The notes: generated by a model from the sequence alone, not told the origin. A DNA stretch of 64,000 nucleotides from Clostridia bacterium (GCA_017523925.1 JAFWVQ010000064.1:1-64000); one strand, 5' to 3'. Positions 52,575 to 64,000 are shown, counted from the stretch's first letter. Numbers and translations are program-made.

Positions 52575-52639
52575 TTGCAAAGCCTGCTTGACATCACTTG
52601 CAAAGCTTGCTATACTAAGTTTGCAAAGCAAGCTTTGCA
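52575..52639 (+). promoter_or_regulatory. XRE gene promoter with three operators at 23-bp period
   Basis: The promoter is TTGACA (52588-52593), 17-nt spacer, TATACT (52611-52616). The motif TTGCAAAGCNTGC/AGC occurs at 52575, 52598 and 52621, exactly 23 bp apart: just upstream of the -35, filling the -35/-10 spacer, and just after the -10. The last copy extends to the perfect palindrome TGCAAAGC-AA-GCTTTGCA (52622-52639). This is a strong candidate for autorepression by the encoded XRE protein. Confidence 0.8.
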
Positions 52640-52655
52640 TCAGGAGGTGAGCTTT

Positions 52656-52865
52656 TTGAAAACGAACATACCGGAGCTTCGCAAAAAGCGCAAGCTTTCC
52701 CAGGAGGAGCTGGCGCAGGCGGTGGGCGTTACAAGGCAGACGATAACCTCGATCGAGGTTGGTAAATACGTCGCTTCCCTTCCGCTTGCGTACAAGATCG
52801 CGCGGTTCTTCGAGATGCCGATCGAGGAGGTTTTTGATTTTTCGGATATAGATAAGGAGGAATAA
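52656..52865 (+). CDS. Small XRE-family transcriptional regulator
   Basis: A 69-residue helix-turn-helix protein of the Cro/YozG type: MKTNIPELRKKRKLSQEELAQAVGVTRQTITSIEVGKYVASLPLAYKIARFFEMPIEEVFDF. Start is TTG at 52656, with AGGAGG 8 nt upstream; a longer frame exists but crosses the promoter. It ends 1 nt before the next gene's ATG. Such YozG-like regulators often pair with a small membrane protein. Confidence 0.93.
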   Translation: MKTNIPELRKKRKLSQEELAQAVGVTRQTITSIEVGKYVASLPLAYKIARFFEMPIEEVFDFSDIDKEE

Positions 52866-52866
52866 A

Positions 52867-53301
52867 ATGGAAGATTTCAAGAAAAAGCTGAGAATCAGGA
52901 TCGGGCTGCTGCTTATGCTGAACGGGCTGATGCTCTTTGCCGGGATCCTGTTCAGGATGCTGGTTCCCGCAAATGAAAACGCGCTTAACGGCAATTTTGT
53001 CTCGGGCGTTTTCGTTGGCATCCAGGCGGTCTGCATCTCTTTGATCATTATCACCGCCGGCAAGCTGCGCAGCGAAGCGGAGCTTAACAAGGCCTATATC
53101 GTTGAAAACGACGAGCGCAAAAAGGCTGTTCGGCTGAGCGCCGCGAGAACAAGCCAGATCATCATTCTGTCCGTGCTCGCGCTCGCGTTTTTGATCGCAA
53201 GCTGCTTTAATAAAACCGTTGCGCTGACGCTGCTCTGCGTTCAGCTGTTCGTGGATGCGGTCTCGATCATATCGCTGCTTTGCCACAGCAAGCTGATGTA
53301 A
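52867..53301 (+). CDS. Four-helix membrane protein paired with the XRE regulator
   Basis: A 144-residue membrane protein with two hydrophobic hairpins, about residues 11-32 and 45-65, then 95-113 and 117-138, separated by a charged cytosolic loop (RSEAELNKAYIVENDERKKAVRLSAARTSQ). Proteins of this shape follow small XRE regulators in many Firmicutes, where regulation may sense the membrane; no defined function. It is co-transcribed with the regulator gene (ATG after 1 nt). Confidence 0.85.
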   Translation: MEDFKKKLRIRIGLLLMLNGLMLFAGILFRMLVPANENALNGNFVSGVFVGIQAVCISLIIITAGKLRSEAELNKAYIVENDERKKAVRLSAARTSQIIILSVLALAFLIASCFNKTVALTLLCVQLFVDAVSIISLLCHSKLM

Positions 53302-53398
53302 GCACCCTCGCCCGCTTGATTTGTGCGAATTCCCGTTTGACAGGAGTTCGCGCTTTTCGCACAGTTCGAGGCAGTATAGTGAAAAACGGTAAAGTAAA

Positions 53399-53440
53399 AC
53401 AAGCTGAAAGGGCGAAAGCCTTCTCAGCTTGTTGGTTTTA
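53399..53440. terminator. Bidirectional terminator between the XRE operon and asnS
   Basis: AACAAGCTGA ... CAGCTTGTT stem with an inner AAGG-GCGAAAG-CCTT hairpin, then GGTTTTA on the plus strand and TTTTAC on the minus strand. Confidence 0.8.
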
Positions 53441-53455
53441 AGCTTCAGATTCGGA

Positions 53456-54838
<1,383 letters not shown>

Positions 54839-54869
54839 ATTACACCTCTTACAAGGAAATTATTCGCTC

Positions 54870-54898
54870 ATTTTAGCACAGTTATCCCCAATATGCAA
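54870..54898 (-). promoter_or_regulatory. Sigma-A promoter of asnS
   Basis: TTGCAT (54893-54898), 17-nt spacer, TAAAAT (54870-54875), minus strand. Confidence 0.75.
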
Positions 54899-54963
54899 GC
54901 TTATTTTCCGATATATATTTCAATTCTTCCGAGAGTCCGCGAAGCGCCCTCGGACAGCTCCTC

Positions 54964-55102
54964 GAATAAAAAGCCCCTCCCCGCTCGAGCTGATCGGGCG
55001 GGGAGGCATAGGAGGTATGGACCGGAGGAGAAAAAACAAAAACAACCTCCGGAAAAGATGGGGGCAAAACAACGGATGCTGTCCTGAGCAGAACCCTTCC
55101 AT
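54964..55102 (-). ncRNA. Candidate small RNA, about 138 nt, C-rich
   Basis: Promoter and terminator define an independent minus-strand transcript upstream of asnS. It contains CCGGAGG paired with CCTCCGG around a U-rich 17-nt loop, then CATACCTCC and TATGCCTCC, and ends in the hairpin CCTCCCCGC ... GCGGGGAGG followed by CTTTTTAT. The repeated CCTCC motifs are complementary to Shine-Dalgarno sequences, a pattern seen in C-rich regulatory sRNAs of Firmicutes. No SRP-RNA core (GGAAG ... AGCA) and no 6S-like long bulged stem are present. No ORF is supported. Confidence 0.6.
54966..55007 (-). terminator. Terminator of the C-rich small RNA
   Basis: Minus strand GCCTCCCCGC and GCGGGGAGGGGC form a 10-bp stem followed by TTTTT. 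Confidence 0.75.
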
Positions 55103-55108
55103 GCATCA

Positions 55109-55137
55109 ATTCTATCAGTTGATCGCGCTTTTGTAAA
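55109..55137 (-). promoter_or_regulatory. Promoter of the C-rich small RNA
   Basis: TTTACA (55132-55137), 17-nt spacer, TAGAAT (55109-55114), minus strand. Confidence 0.7.
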
Positions 55138-55242
55138 CAGGTTTTCGGCCCAAAAAGCAAAGTTAATAAAAAAGTCACAATTCATTCATGTAATACACGC
55201 CCGATCTGTCATGCTTTTTCCTTTTTCGGCATAGCTTTCCGT

Positions 55243-56631
55243 ATGGAAATGATCTCGGGCTTCTTCTCGGTAATGATGCTTGCGGCGGCTCTTGCGCAGA
55301 CACTCGCCCTGCGCGCATTCCCCATCAAGCATTTGGCACGCTCGATAAGCACCGCCATGGGCTTCGGGCGGCGGGGCGCGGGCGGCACTTCGCGCAGCGT
55401 CAAAAAGGACGGCAGCGGCACAACGCCGTTTCAGGCGATGGCGACGGCGCTCGGCGGCTCGATTGGCACCGCGAACATCGCAGGCACCGCAAGCGCGATC
55501 GCGATCGGCGGCGCGGGCGCTGTTTTCTATATGTGGCTTGCGGGCATTTTCGGCATGGCGCTGAAGTTTTCGGAGGTGCTGCTCGCCGTCAAGCACCGCG
55601 AAAAGCGCGGCGGCGAATACACCGGCGGTCCGATGAGCTATATGAGGCTTGCGCTCGGCGGGTCAAGGCATTCCTCCCCCGCCCTGTCCAAGCTTGCGGC
55701 GCCGCTTGCCGCTGCCTACGCCGTGTTCACGCTGCTTGCTTCCGCTCTCGGAACTCCGCTCGTTCAGGCAAACACAGTCGCGGGAAGCGCCGCCGAGATG
55801 CTTCGCGCCTTCGGTTCGGGCGCCGAGGGAAGCACGGTGTTCGCCGTTTCCGGGATGGTGTGCGCCGCGCTGACCGGGATAGTTGTGATCGGAGGCGCAA
55901 AGCGCATAGGAAGGATATCCGCGCTGCTCGTGCCCTTCATGGCGCTTATCTATGCGCTGGTTTGCATGATTGTGCTGATAAGGTTTCGAGCGAACGTGCT
56001 GCCGAGCCTTGCGCGGATCTTCCGTGAAGCGCTCGGCCTTCGCGCAGCGGGCGGCGGGCTCGCGGGCGCCTGCGTTTCAAGATGCATGCGCGTCGGCATC
56101 TCAAGGGGCGTTTATTCAAACGAAGCCGGCGTTGGTTCATCGGCTATGGCGCATGCCTGCGCGGATGCGAGCTCACCGATCGAGCAGGGGCTTTACGGCG
56201 TGTTCGAAGTGTTCGCGGATACGCTCGTCATGTGCACGCTCACTGCGCTCACGGTGCTCGCAAGCGGCGTACCGCTCGACGGCGGAACGCAGGTTTCGGG
56301 CGCCTCGATCGCGCTTTCGGCGTTTTCAAGCGTGCTCGGCGAAAGAGCGGCAAGCGTGTTTCTTTCGGTTTCGCTGCTGCTTTTTGCCTACACCTCGCTT
56401 ATCGGCTGGTCGGCCTACGGGCTTTCGGCGGCAAAGTATCTTTTCGGCGAAAAAGCGAAAACGCCGTTCTGCGTTGCGTTTACGCTGCTGACGGCGCTCG
56501 GTGCATTCGTTCGCGTGGATATCGCGTGGAAATGCGGCGAAATATTCAATTATCTGATGGCGGCGCCGAATGTTTTCGCGCTCTTGCTGCTGTCGAAGGA
56601 GGTGAAAAAAGAGATAGGGTTTTATGAGTAG
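55243..56631 (+). CDS. AGCS family amino acid:sodium symporter
   Basis: A 462-residue membrane transporter of the alanine/glycine:cation symporter family (AlsT/GlyP). Markers: TPFQAMATALGGSIGTANIAGTASAIAIGGAGAVFYMW, GGEYTGGPMSYM and RGVYSNEAGVGSSAMAHACADASSPIEQGL. The beginning is odd: the ATG at 55243 has no ribosome site, and the usual first helix (before RLGF/IRHF) seems shortened, so translation may be weak or start elsewhere. Likely substrate is alanine or glycine, taken up with sodium. Confidence 0.9.
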   Translation: MEMISGFFSVMMLAAALAQTLALRAFPIKHLARSISTAMGFGRRGAGGTSRSVKKDGSGTTPFQAMATALGGSIGTANIAGTASAIAIGGAGAVFYMWLAGIFGMALKFSEVLLAVKHREKRGGEYTGGPMSYMRLALGGSRHSSPALSKLAAPLAAAYAVFTLLASALGTPLVQANTVAGSAAEMLRAFGSGAEGSTVFAVSGMVCAALTGIVVIGGAKRIGRISALLVPFMALIYALVCMIVLIRFRANVLPSLARIFREALGLRAAGGGLAGACVSRCMRVGISRGVYSNEAGVGSSAMAHACADASSPIEQGLYGVFEVFADTLVMCTLTALTVLASGVPLDGGTQVSGASIALSAFSSVLGERAASVFLSVSLLLFAYTSLIGWSAYGLSAAKYLFGEKAKTPFCVAFTLLTALGAFVRVDIAWKCGEIFNYLMAAPNVFALLLLSKEVKKEIGFYE

Positions 56632-56640
56632 CTTGGTTAT

Positions 56641-57492
56641 TTACAGTGTTGCGGCATAAGAGCTCAGCCATGCACCGGCAAACGCGCAGTATTCTTGATC
56701 GTCCGCGCTGAACTCAAGGAAATGGATATAGCATTGCGCCATATAGCGGCGAACCGCGCGCTCATCGAATTCACCGATTTCGGAATAACCGCGCAGGAAC
56801 TCGCTTATCTCCGCATCCCTTTTCATAAACCTCTGCCCGGGGCGGCGGAAGATCGCCCAAGCGATATCGAAATCGCGTTCGCCGATGCCGGAAAGCTCGA
56901 AATCGAGGATGCCGCTTATATGACCGTTTTGCCAAAGGATATTCGCGTAATGAAAATCGCCGTGACAGAAGCATTTTGAAGTGCTATTGGGTTCGTTTTC
57001 AAAGAGCGCTTGTAAACGCGAAAGTGCGAGCTTTGAAAGCAGCTCCGCGCTCGGTGCGTGAAAGAAACGCCTGTCGGCAACCCGCTTTGCTTCGTTGATT
57101 TTCATGCCGTGCAGCTTCGCAAGGGTTCGACCGTACTCCGCAAGGAAGCTGATCGAGCTCATATCGGCATTGTCTCCCACAATGGTCGAGAGCCTTTCGC
57201 CCACAAGCTCGAGCGTTACAGAAAAAGGCATGCCAGCAAAGCAGAAGTCTATCACCTTTGGGAAGATCGGGGAATCGAGCCGGGATAGTATGGAAACCTC
57301 GTTTTCGATATTCGCGCCGCTCTGCCGCGCCGCCTTGATATAGGCGCGGACGGTTTCGCCGCGATAGATGCCCTCGGCATGGAACACATCGTTTCCGGCG
57401 TGCGGGTATCCAAGGATACGCTTTAGCTCGAATTGCTTATAAGGAAGCGAAAACGGATCGACCGTTTCGCGCCATTTTTCGGGATGCTGCAT
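56641..57492 (-). CDS. Aminoglycoside phosphotransferase family kinase
   Basis: A 283-residue cytosolic small-molecule kinase of the APH/choline-kinase fold. Catalytic loop KCFCHGDFHYANILW and metal-binding GILDFELSGIGERDFDIAW are complete; the N-terminal lobe has VRAYIKAARQSGANIENEVSIL. This is not a close match to known resistance enzymes; the substrate may be a sugar, amino alcohol or nucleoside. GGAG lies 5 nt before the ATG, 10 nt past malQ, so it is in the malQ operon, which may hint at a sugar-related substrate. Confidence 0.88.
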   Translation of the reverse strand: MQHPEKWRETVDPFSLPYKQFELKRILGYPHAGNDVFHAEGIYRGETVRAYIKAARQSGANIENEVSILSRLDSPIFPKVIDFCFAGMPFSVTLELVGERLSTIVGDNADMSSISFLAEYGRTLAKLHGMKINEAKRVADRRFFHAPSAELLSKLALSRLQALFENEPNSTSKCFCHGDFHYANILWQNGHISGILDFELSGIGERDFDIAWAIFRRPGQRFMKRDAEISEFLRGYSEIGEFDERAVRRYMAQCYIHFLEFSADDQEYCAFAGAWLSSYAATL

Positions 57493-57502
57493 AGTTTCTC
57501 CG

Positions 57503-59020
57503 TTACCTGCCGTAAAGCTCGGTCAGCTCGTGAATGCGCGCGGCAAGCTTTTCGCTTGCTTCGCCGCGCTTCATACGCCATTGCCAGTTGCCATCGCTCG
57601 TTCCGGGCATATTTATGCGCGAGCCTTCCGAAAGGTTCAGCCAATCCTGCATCTGTGCAATAAAGAGGTTTGCTGTCGAAGCCAGCCCCGCACGAAGTAT
57701 GGCTTCGGCAAGCCGATTTGCATTTTTGGTTTTTATACCGAGGTATTTTGCGATAAATGCCCGCTCGGCTTCGCCTGCCTGCTCAAGATAGAGCAAAAGC
57801 GGCGCGTTGTCGTGCGTTCCGGTGTAACAGGTGCAGTTTTTATCGTAGTTATGCGGCAGATAATCGCTCTTGCCCGAAGGATCGAACGCAAATTCAAGCA
57901 CCTTCATACCGGGCCAGCCAGATTCGCGGCGCAGCGCGTGGACTTCTTCGGTCAAAAAGCCGAGATCCTCGGCGATGAACGGGAGATTCGTGAAACGCTT
58001 TTTTATTGCATCAATAAAGCCGATGCCCGGGCCCTTCACCCAATGCCCGTTTCGCGCTGTATCATCCGAAGCAGGCACCGCCCAATAGCTTTCAAGCGCA
58101 CGGAAATGGTCGATGCGAACCGCGTCATAGAGCTTTTCGGCGTTCTCTATGCGGCGCGTCCACCAAGCATAGCCGCTTTTCTTCATCCTTTCCCAATCGT
58201 ATAAGGGGTTGCCCCAAAGCTGGCCGTCCTCGGTGAACGCATCCGGCGGCACGCCCGCAACGAGCGTTGGTCTGCCGTCCTTATCAAGCTGAAACTGCGC
58301 CTTGTTTGCCCAGCAATCCGCCGAATCGAGCGCACAGTAGATCGGCAGATCGCCGATGATGCCGATACCGCGCGAATTGGCGTATGACTTGACCTTTTCC
58401 CATTGGGAATAGAAAAGATGCTGCAAAAACTTATGAAACTCGATCTCAGTGTGGAGCTTTGATCCGTATTTTTCAAGCACTGACGGTCGGCGCAGCCTTG
58501 CGCCCGCATCGTCCCAAGCCTGCCAAGGCTTCATATCAAAATGTGATTTAAGCGCCATAAACAGCGCGTAGTCCGAAAGCCACGCTTCATTTTCGGAAAC
58601 AAAGCGCGAATAAGCGGAATCGTTTTGAAGCTCCGCACGCTCAAAAGCAAGGCGCAGAAGCTTAAAACGGCCGTTATAGAGCTTTTCATAATCGATTTTG
58701 CGGTTATCCGAGCCAAAGTCGAACGCTCTCAGCTCTCGCTTTTTCAAAAGCCCATCGGCCGCAAGTGTATCGAGATCTATAAAATACGGGTTGCCGGCGA
58801 AGACCGAACAGCTTGAATACGGAGAATCGCCGAAGCCCGTCGGGTTCAGCGGCAAAACCTGCCAATACCGCTGCCCCGCTGCCGCCAAAAAGTCGATGAA
58901 ATCAAAAGCTGCCTTGCCAAGCGTGCCTATCCCGTGCGCCGACGGAAGGGAAAAAACCGGCAGAAGTATGCCGGCTGCGCGTGAAAAATCGGTATTAGTA
59001 TTCAAACAAACGGATCGCAT
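57503..59020 (-). CDS. malQ: 4-alpha-glucanotransferase
   Basis: A 505-residue GH77 amylomaltase that transfers maltodextrin segments. N-terminal RAAGILLPVFSLPSAHGIGTLGKAAFDFIDFLAAAGQRYWQVLPLNPTGFGDSPYSSCSVFAGNPYFIDL, nucleophile Asp in YDAVRIDHFRALESYWAVP, acid Glu in FIAEDLGFLT and the third Asp in TGTHDNAPL. AAGGAAT precedes the ATG; 11 nt after the topoisomerase gene. Confidence 0.96.
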   Translation of the reverse strand: MRSVCLNTNTDFSRAAGILLPVFSLPSAHGIGTLGKAAFDFIDFLAAAGQRYWQVLPLNPTGFGDSPYSSCSVFAGNPYFIDLDTLAADGLLKKRELRAFDFGSDNRKIDYEKLYNGRFKLLRLAFERAELQNDSAYSRFVSENEAWLSDYALFMALKSHFDMKPWQAWDDAGARLRRPSVLEKYGSKLHTEIEFHKFLQHLFYSQWEKVKSYANSRGIGIIGDLPIYCALDSADCWANKAQFQLDKDGRPTLVAGVPPDAFTEDGQLWGNPLYDWERMKKSGYAWWTRRIENAEKLYDAVRIDHFRALESYWAVPASDDTARNGHWVKGPGIGFIDAIKKRFTNLPFIAEDLGFLTEEVHALRRESGWPGMKVLEFAFDPSGKSDYLPHNYDKNCTCYTGTHDNAPLLLYLEQAGEAERAFIAKYLGIKTKNANRLAEAILRAGLASTANLFIAQMQDWLNLSEGSRINMPGTSDGNWQWRMKRGEASEKLAARIHELTELYGR

Positions 59021-59031
59021 TTAGTATTCCT

Positions 59032-61017
<1,986 letters not shown>

Positions 61018-61084
61018 TCAAGGGATTTTTTATCCGATACGGATGCGGTATCCGTCCTGTTCTCTTTTTCACGGCGCAGGCGCG

Positions 61085-64000
61085 TCAGATCATGCCGAGC
61101 TGCCTGTTCACCTTATGAAGCTCGCGCCGCAGGCCGGCAATGACCTCGTCAAGCTCGGATTCACGCGCCGCCGCGTCCGCAAGCTCCTTCTCCTCGCTGC
61201 CGAGGCGCTCAAGCTCCGTTCGCGTGTTTTCAAGCCTTGCTCCAAGCCCCGAGAGCACGTTGTCCATCCTCGTTACGATGCCCACCGCGCTGTCGCTCAG
61301 CTCGCTTTGATAGCTGCCCCTGCCCTTGAGAAGGATCACCCTTTTCGCGCCGGAAGCATCGTTTGCAAGGTAGACCTCGAAGCCGCGATAGCTGCCCACG
61401 AGCTTTTCGGTGCGGATGAACGCATGCTCCGCGATCAGCTCTATGAGCCTCTCGCCCGCCTCCCTGCGCTTGGTGAACTCCTCGTTCCAGAGCATCATGG
61501 TGAAGTTCGGGCTTGCGTACTTCTCCGCGCGGGCGGCATCGAGCTCGAGTATGCTTATTATGCGCTTGAGCTCCTCCCTTCTGCCCGGTATCTGCATCAG
61601 AAGCTGCTTCGCCTCGAGCTTTGCACGCTCCTGCTTGGTTTTGAGCATCTGCTTGCGCTGAAGCTCGGTTTCAAGCTCTATCTTGCGCTTAATAAGCGGA
61701 TCGCCGACGGCGAAGGCCTTTACCTCGCTGTACGTCAGCACGATCTCGTCCACCTCGTCGCCGCTGCGGTTCACGTAGTCGCCGTTCACGATCTGGGAGA
61801 TGAAGCGCTGCTTGTTTTCAAGAAGCTGCCACGAATACGCATCGAAGCTGCCGCTGGTGATGTAGCGATAGATCATGACCTTCTCGTTGCGGTTGCCGCG
61901 CCTGAGCATTCGTCCCTCGCGCTGGGTAACGTCCGAAGGGCGCCAGGGTATGTCCAGATGATGCACGGCGAGCAGATGCTTCTGCACGTTTGCGCCAAGT
62001 CCGAGCTTGAAGGTGGAGCCGATCAGCACCCTCACCCTGCCCTTGCGGACCTTGTTGAAAAGCGCGGTGCGCATCGCGTCGTTCAGCGCATCGTGCACGA
62101 AGGCGATCTCCTCCTGGGGCATGCCGAGCGCGATCAGCTTTTTTTTGATATCGTCGTAGATGTTGAAGCGATCCTTGGGCGTGCTCTGATCGAGGAAAAC
62201 GAGCTGAGTCAGCTTTTCATGCTCGCTCCAGATCTTGAAAACGTTTTTGACGCAGGAATTGAGCTTGGAATCCGGATCGTCCTCCGCGTCCGGATCGACA
62301 AGGCGCATATCCAGCGCGGCCTTTCGTCCGTCCGTGGTGATCTTGAGCATATTGTCCTCGGTGCGCGGCACTGCGCCCTGCTTGACGATCTCCGCGCGAT
62401 TTGCAAGCTCCTCGATGTATTTTCGCAGGCTCTCGCTCGCCGGCACGATGCAGTTAATGCAGTCCACGGATTGCGGAAGCTTCTTCGCCTCATCCTCCGA
62501 GTTGAAGTAGAGATCGGCGATATCCGAAAACAGCAGTGAAAGCTCGGGCAGATTGTAGTATTTGCTGAGCCTTCTGCGCAGGCGGTAGCCAACGCCGTTC
62601 GCCTCGACCTCGAATTCCTCGGTCACCTCGGAGAACATCTTGACCCAGTTGTCGAACTCCAGCAGATTCAGCTCGTCCATATGCTCATAGCCGAGATAGC
62701 GCTGAAGCGTGTACATATCGGAAACGGAGTTGGTTATCGGCGTGCCTGTTGCGAAAACCGCGCCCCTGCCGCCGTGCGTGCGCTGGATGAAGCGTATCTT
62801 CGCCATAAGATCGTCGCAGCGGCGCGAACCCTTGGTATTGAGTCCGGGGAGCGAGCCGTGCTTGGTCTCGATGCTGATATTCTTGAAGTTATGCGCCTCG
62901 TCCACGAAGATGGTGTCGATGCCGAGATCGTCGAAGAATACGGCGTCCGCCGGTATCTGCGCCTCCTCCTCCCAAAGCTTCTGGAGCCTGCGCTCGATGC
63001 GCGAGGCGTAGCGGTTCAGCACGGTGTAGGCATCGTTGTAAACGGCGTTTTTCATGCTCTCCGATATGTCGGAAAGCGCGCCGATAAGCTCCCTTTCGCG
63101 CTCATCCTTTGAAAGCGGTATCAGCGAGAAGCTGCCGTAGCCCATGAGGATGGCGTCGTAGTCGGTATTCTTGATATGATTCAGGATGCGGTTCCTTCCG
63201 GCGGGAACGAAGCTTCTGGGCTCCACCATCAGAACGTTTGCATCGGGATAAAGCTGCAGGAATTCGTAATGCCACTGCTCGAGGATATTGTTCGGAACGA
63301 CGATCAGGTTGCGCTTGGAGATGCCGAGCCTGCGAAGCTCCATCGCGGCGGCGGCGAGGACGTAGGTCTTGCCTGCGCCGACCTGGTGCGCGATCAAAAC
63401 GTTTTTCGAATGCACGATCCTGTTCACCGCGTCGAGCTGATGCTTTTGAAGCTTGATCTCGGGATTTTTGCCCGGAAGCAGCATCCGCGCTCCGTCGAAG
63501 CGGCGCGGCCTGATCGCGCAGAAGGCTTCGTTGTACAGATCGAGCAGCTTCGTTCTGCGCGGCTCGTCCTTGAAAAGCCAGTACGAAAAGCGCTCGGAGA
63601 TCTCCCTTGCGCGCTCCTGAGCAAGCAGGGTCTCCTCCTTGTTGACTCTGCGGACCTGGCTGTCCCTCCCGACGGGGATATCGTTGTCGTACACGGCGAT
63701 ATCGCGCGAATTGAGCATTCTTTCGATTATCTCGAATGCGTCCATTCGCTCCGTGCCGTATTTGAATTTTGCGCGGGTGAACTCACGGAACTGCTTTTTG
63801 CCGTGGATAATGTAGTGGTTCGCTTCGCGAATGTATTCAACGTTCAGCGGGATCCTGCCCGAATTGGACTTTATGCCGATGAGCGCGATTATGAAATCAC
63901 GGTAGACCCAAGTGGGGATCCACGGACTGCCGATGGAGGCCTTGATCTGATTCGGCATAATGCGCTCCGGGAGCACGGCCTCGAGCGCGGCGATATTGCC
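61085..64000 (-). CDS. DarB/SNF2-like helicase, 3' part (N-terminus outside window)
   Basis: 971 residues of a larger protein; the frame is open to the right edge (NIAALEAVLPERIMPNQIKASIGSPWIPTWVYRDFI). This stretch is the helicase half of giant DNA-methylase/helicase proteins (DarB, N6-methylase-SNF2) found in conjugative elements and phages. Motifs: HQVGAGKTYVLAAAAM (Walker A), TIFVDEAHNFKN (DEAH), FATGTPITNSVSDM, and helicase C motifs GSTFKLGLGANVQKHLLAVHHLDIPWRPSDVTQREGRMLRRGN. The last 250 residues are a coiled coil. A methylase domain would be expected upstream. Its presence suggests a mobile element beginning at this edge. Confidence 0.88.
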   Translation of the reverse strand, partial: GNIAALEAVLPERIMPNQIKASIGSPWIPTWVYRDFIIALIGIKSNSGRIPLNVEYIREANHYIIHGKKQFREFTRAKFKYGTERMDAFEIIERMLNSRDIAVYDNDIPVGRDSQVRRVNKEETLLAQERAREISERFSYWLFKDEPRRTKLLDLYNEAFCAIRPRRFDGARMLLPGKNPEIKLQKHQLDAVNRIVHSKNVLIAHQVGAGKTYVLAAAAMELRRLGISKRNLIVVPNNILEQWHYEFLQLYPDANVLMVEPRSFVPAGRNRILNHIKNTDYDAILMGYGSFSLIPLSKDERERELIGALSDISESMKNAVYNDAYTVLNRYASRIERRLQKLWEEEAQIPADAVFFDDLGIDTIFVDEAHNFKNISIETKHGSLPGLNTKGSRRCDDLMAKIRFIQRTHGGRGAVFATGTPITNSVSDMYTLQRYLGYEHMDELNLLEFDNWVKMFSEVTEEFEVEANGVGYRLRRRLSKYYNLPELSLLFSDIADLYFNSEDEAKKLPQSVDCINCIVPASESLRKYIEELANRAEIVKQGAVPRTEDNMLKITTDGRKAALDMRLVDPDAEDDPDSKLNSCVKNVFKIWSEHEKLTQLVFLDQSTPKDRFNIYDDIKKKLIALGMPQEEIAFVHDALNDAMRTALFNKVRKGRVRVLIGSTFKLGLGANVQKHLLAVHHLDIPWRPSDVTQREGRMLRRGNRNEKVMIYRYITSGSFDAYSWQLLENKQRFISQIVNGDYVNRSGDEVDEIVLTYSEVKAFAVGDPLIKRKIELETELQRKQMLKTKQERAKLEAKQLLMQIPGRREELKRIISILELDAARAEKYASPNFTMMLWNEEFTKRREAGERLIELIAEHAFIRTEKLVGSYRGFEVYLANDASGAKRVILLKGRGSYQSELSDSAVGIVTRMDNVLSGLGARLENTRTELERLGSEEKELADAAARESELDEVIAGLRRELHKVNRQLGMI

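Noticed and set aside
54839-54870. T-box leader of asnS
   Set aside because: The leader is only about 30 nt and has no AGGGTGG-type box.
54964-55102. Signal recognition particle RNA
   Set aside because: The conserved domain IV GGAAG/AGCA bulges are missing.

Overview
The window looks like a chromosomal stretch of a spore-forming, low-motility-signal member of the Firmicutes (class Clostridia). Evidence: two alpha/beta-type small acid-soluble spore proteins, ScpAB, an Asp23-FakA-RecG operon, DUF951, BioY, a secreted protein with a type I dockerin, strong Shine-Dalgarno sites (including several TTG starts) and consensus sigma-A promoters. The protein-coding DNA is moderately GC-rich and intergenic gaps are AT-rich. 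I cannot name a genus.

Layout. The left edge (1-385) is the broken inside of a MobV-type relaxase gene lying just beyond the 3' end of guaA. Then come xpt-small membrane protein-guaA (721-3042, minus), a repeat-rich gap (3300-3790), a secreted CHAP-dockerin protein, a gap with a strong promoter and a likely small RNA (5485-5790), and a SsuABC/ThiXYZ-like ABC importer operon. From 8.4 to 16.5 kb are YgiQ (radical SAM), SbcDC, a DUF218 protein and an HD hydrolase. From 16.6 to 19.5 kb is a partner-switching module whose main protein fuses a STAS domain, an aminoglycoside-phosphotransferase-type kinase and an RsbW-type ATPase. On the plus strand follow a lipoprotein and uppP, then, minus, a VanW-domain protein and an M18 aminopeptidase.

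At 25.9-26.5 kb a roughly 220-nt structured RNA with its own promoter precedes a small zinc-ribbon protein. A plus-strand operon (27.2-29.8 kb) holds a DivIC/FtsB-like protein, Ppx/GppA, RdgB (interrupted by an in-frame stop) and a YfcE-type phosphoesterase. From 29.9 to 35.7 kb lies a minus-strand envelope cluster: two intact type I signal peptidases, one signal-peptidase-like protein that lacks both catalytic residues, DUF951, a large polytopic membrane protein and a small membrane protein. Next come a FlK-like thioesterase, two SASPs and a lipoprotein with a zincin motif.

The 39.8-49.6 kb stretch is housekeeping: recG-fakA-asp23, scpA-scpB, a site-2-protease family protein, a penicillin-binding-protein-5-like protein that has lost all three active-site motifs, deoB and bioY. 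It is followed by an M16C peptidase, a small XRE regulator plus membrane protein under a regularly spaced operator array, asnS, a probable small RNA (about 54964-55102), an AGCS symporter, an APH-family kinase, malQ, a type II topoisomerase B subunit, and the 3' part of a DarB/SNF2-like helicase typical of conjugative elements, cut by the right edge.

The most unusual items are the STAS-kinase-ATPase fusion module, the three candidate non-coding RNAs, the two apparent pseudoenzymes (PBP5-like, signal-peptidase-like), the nonsense codon in rdgB and the 23-bp-periodic operator of the XRE gene. No tRNA, rRNA or CRISPR array was found by eye.
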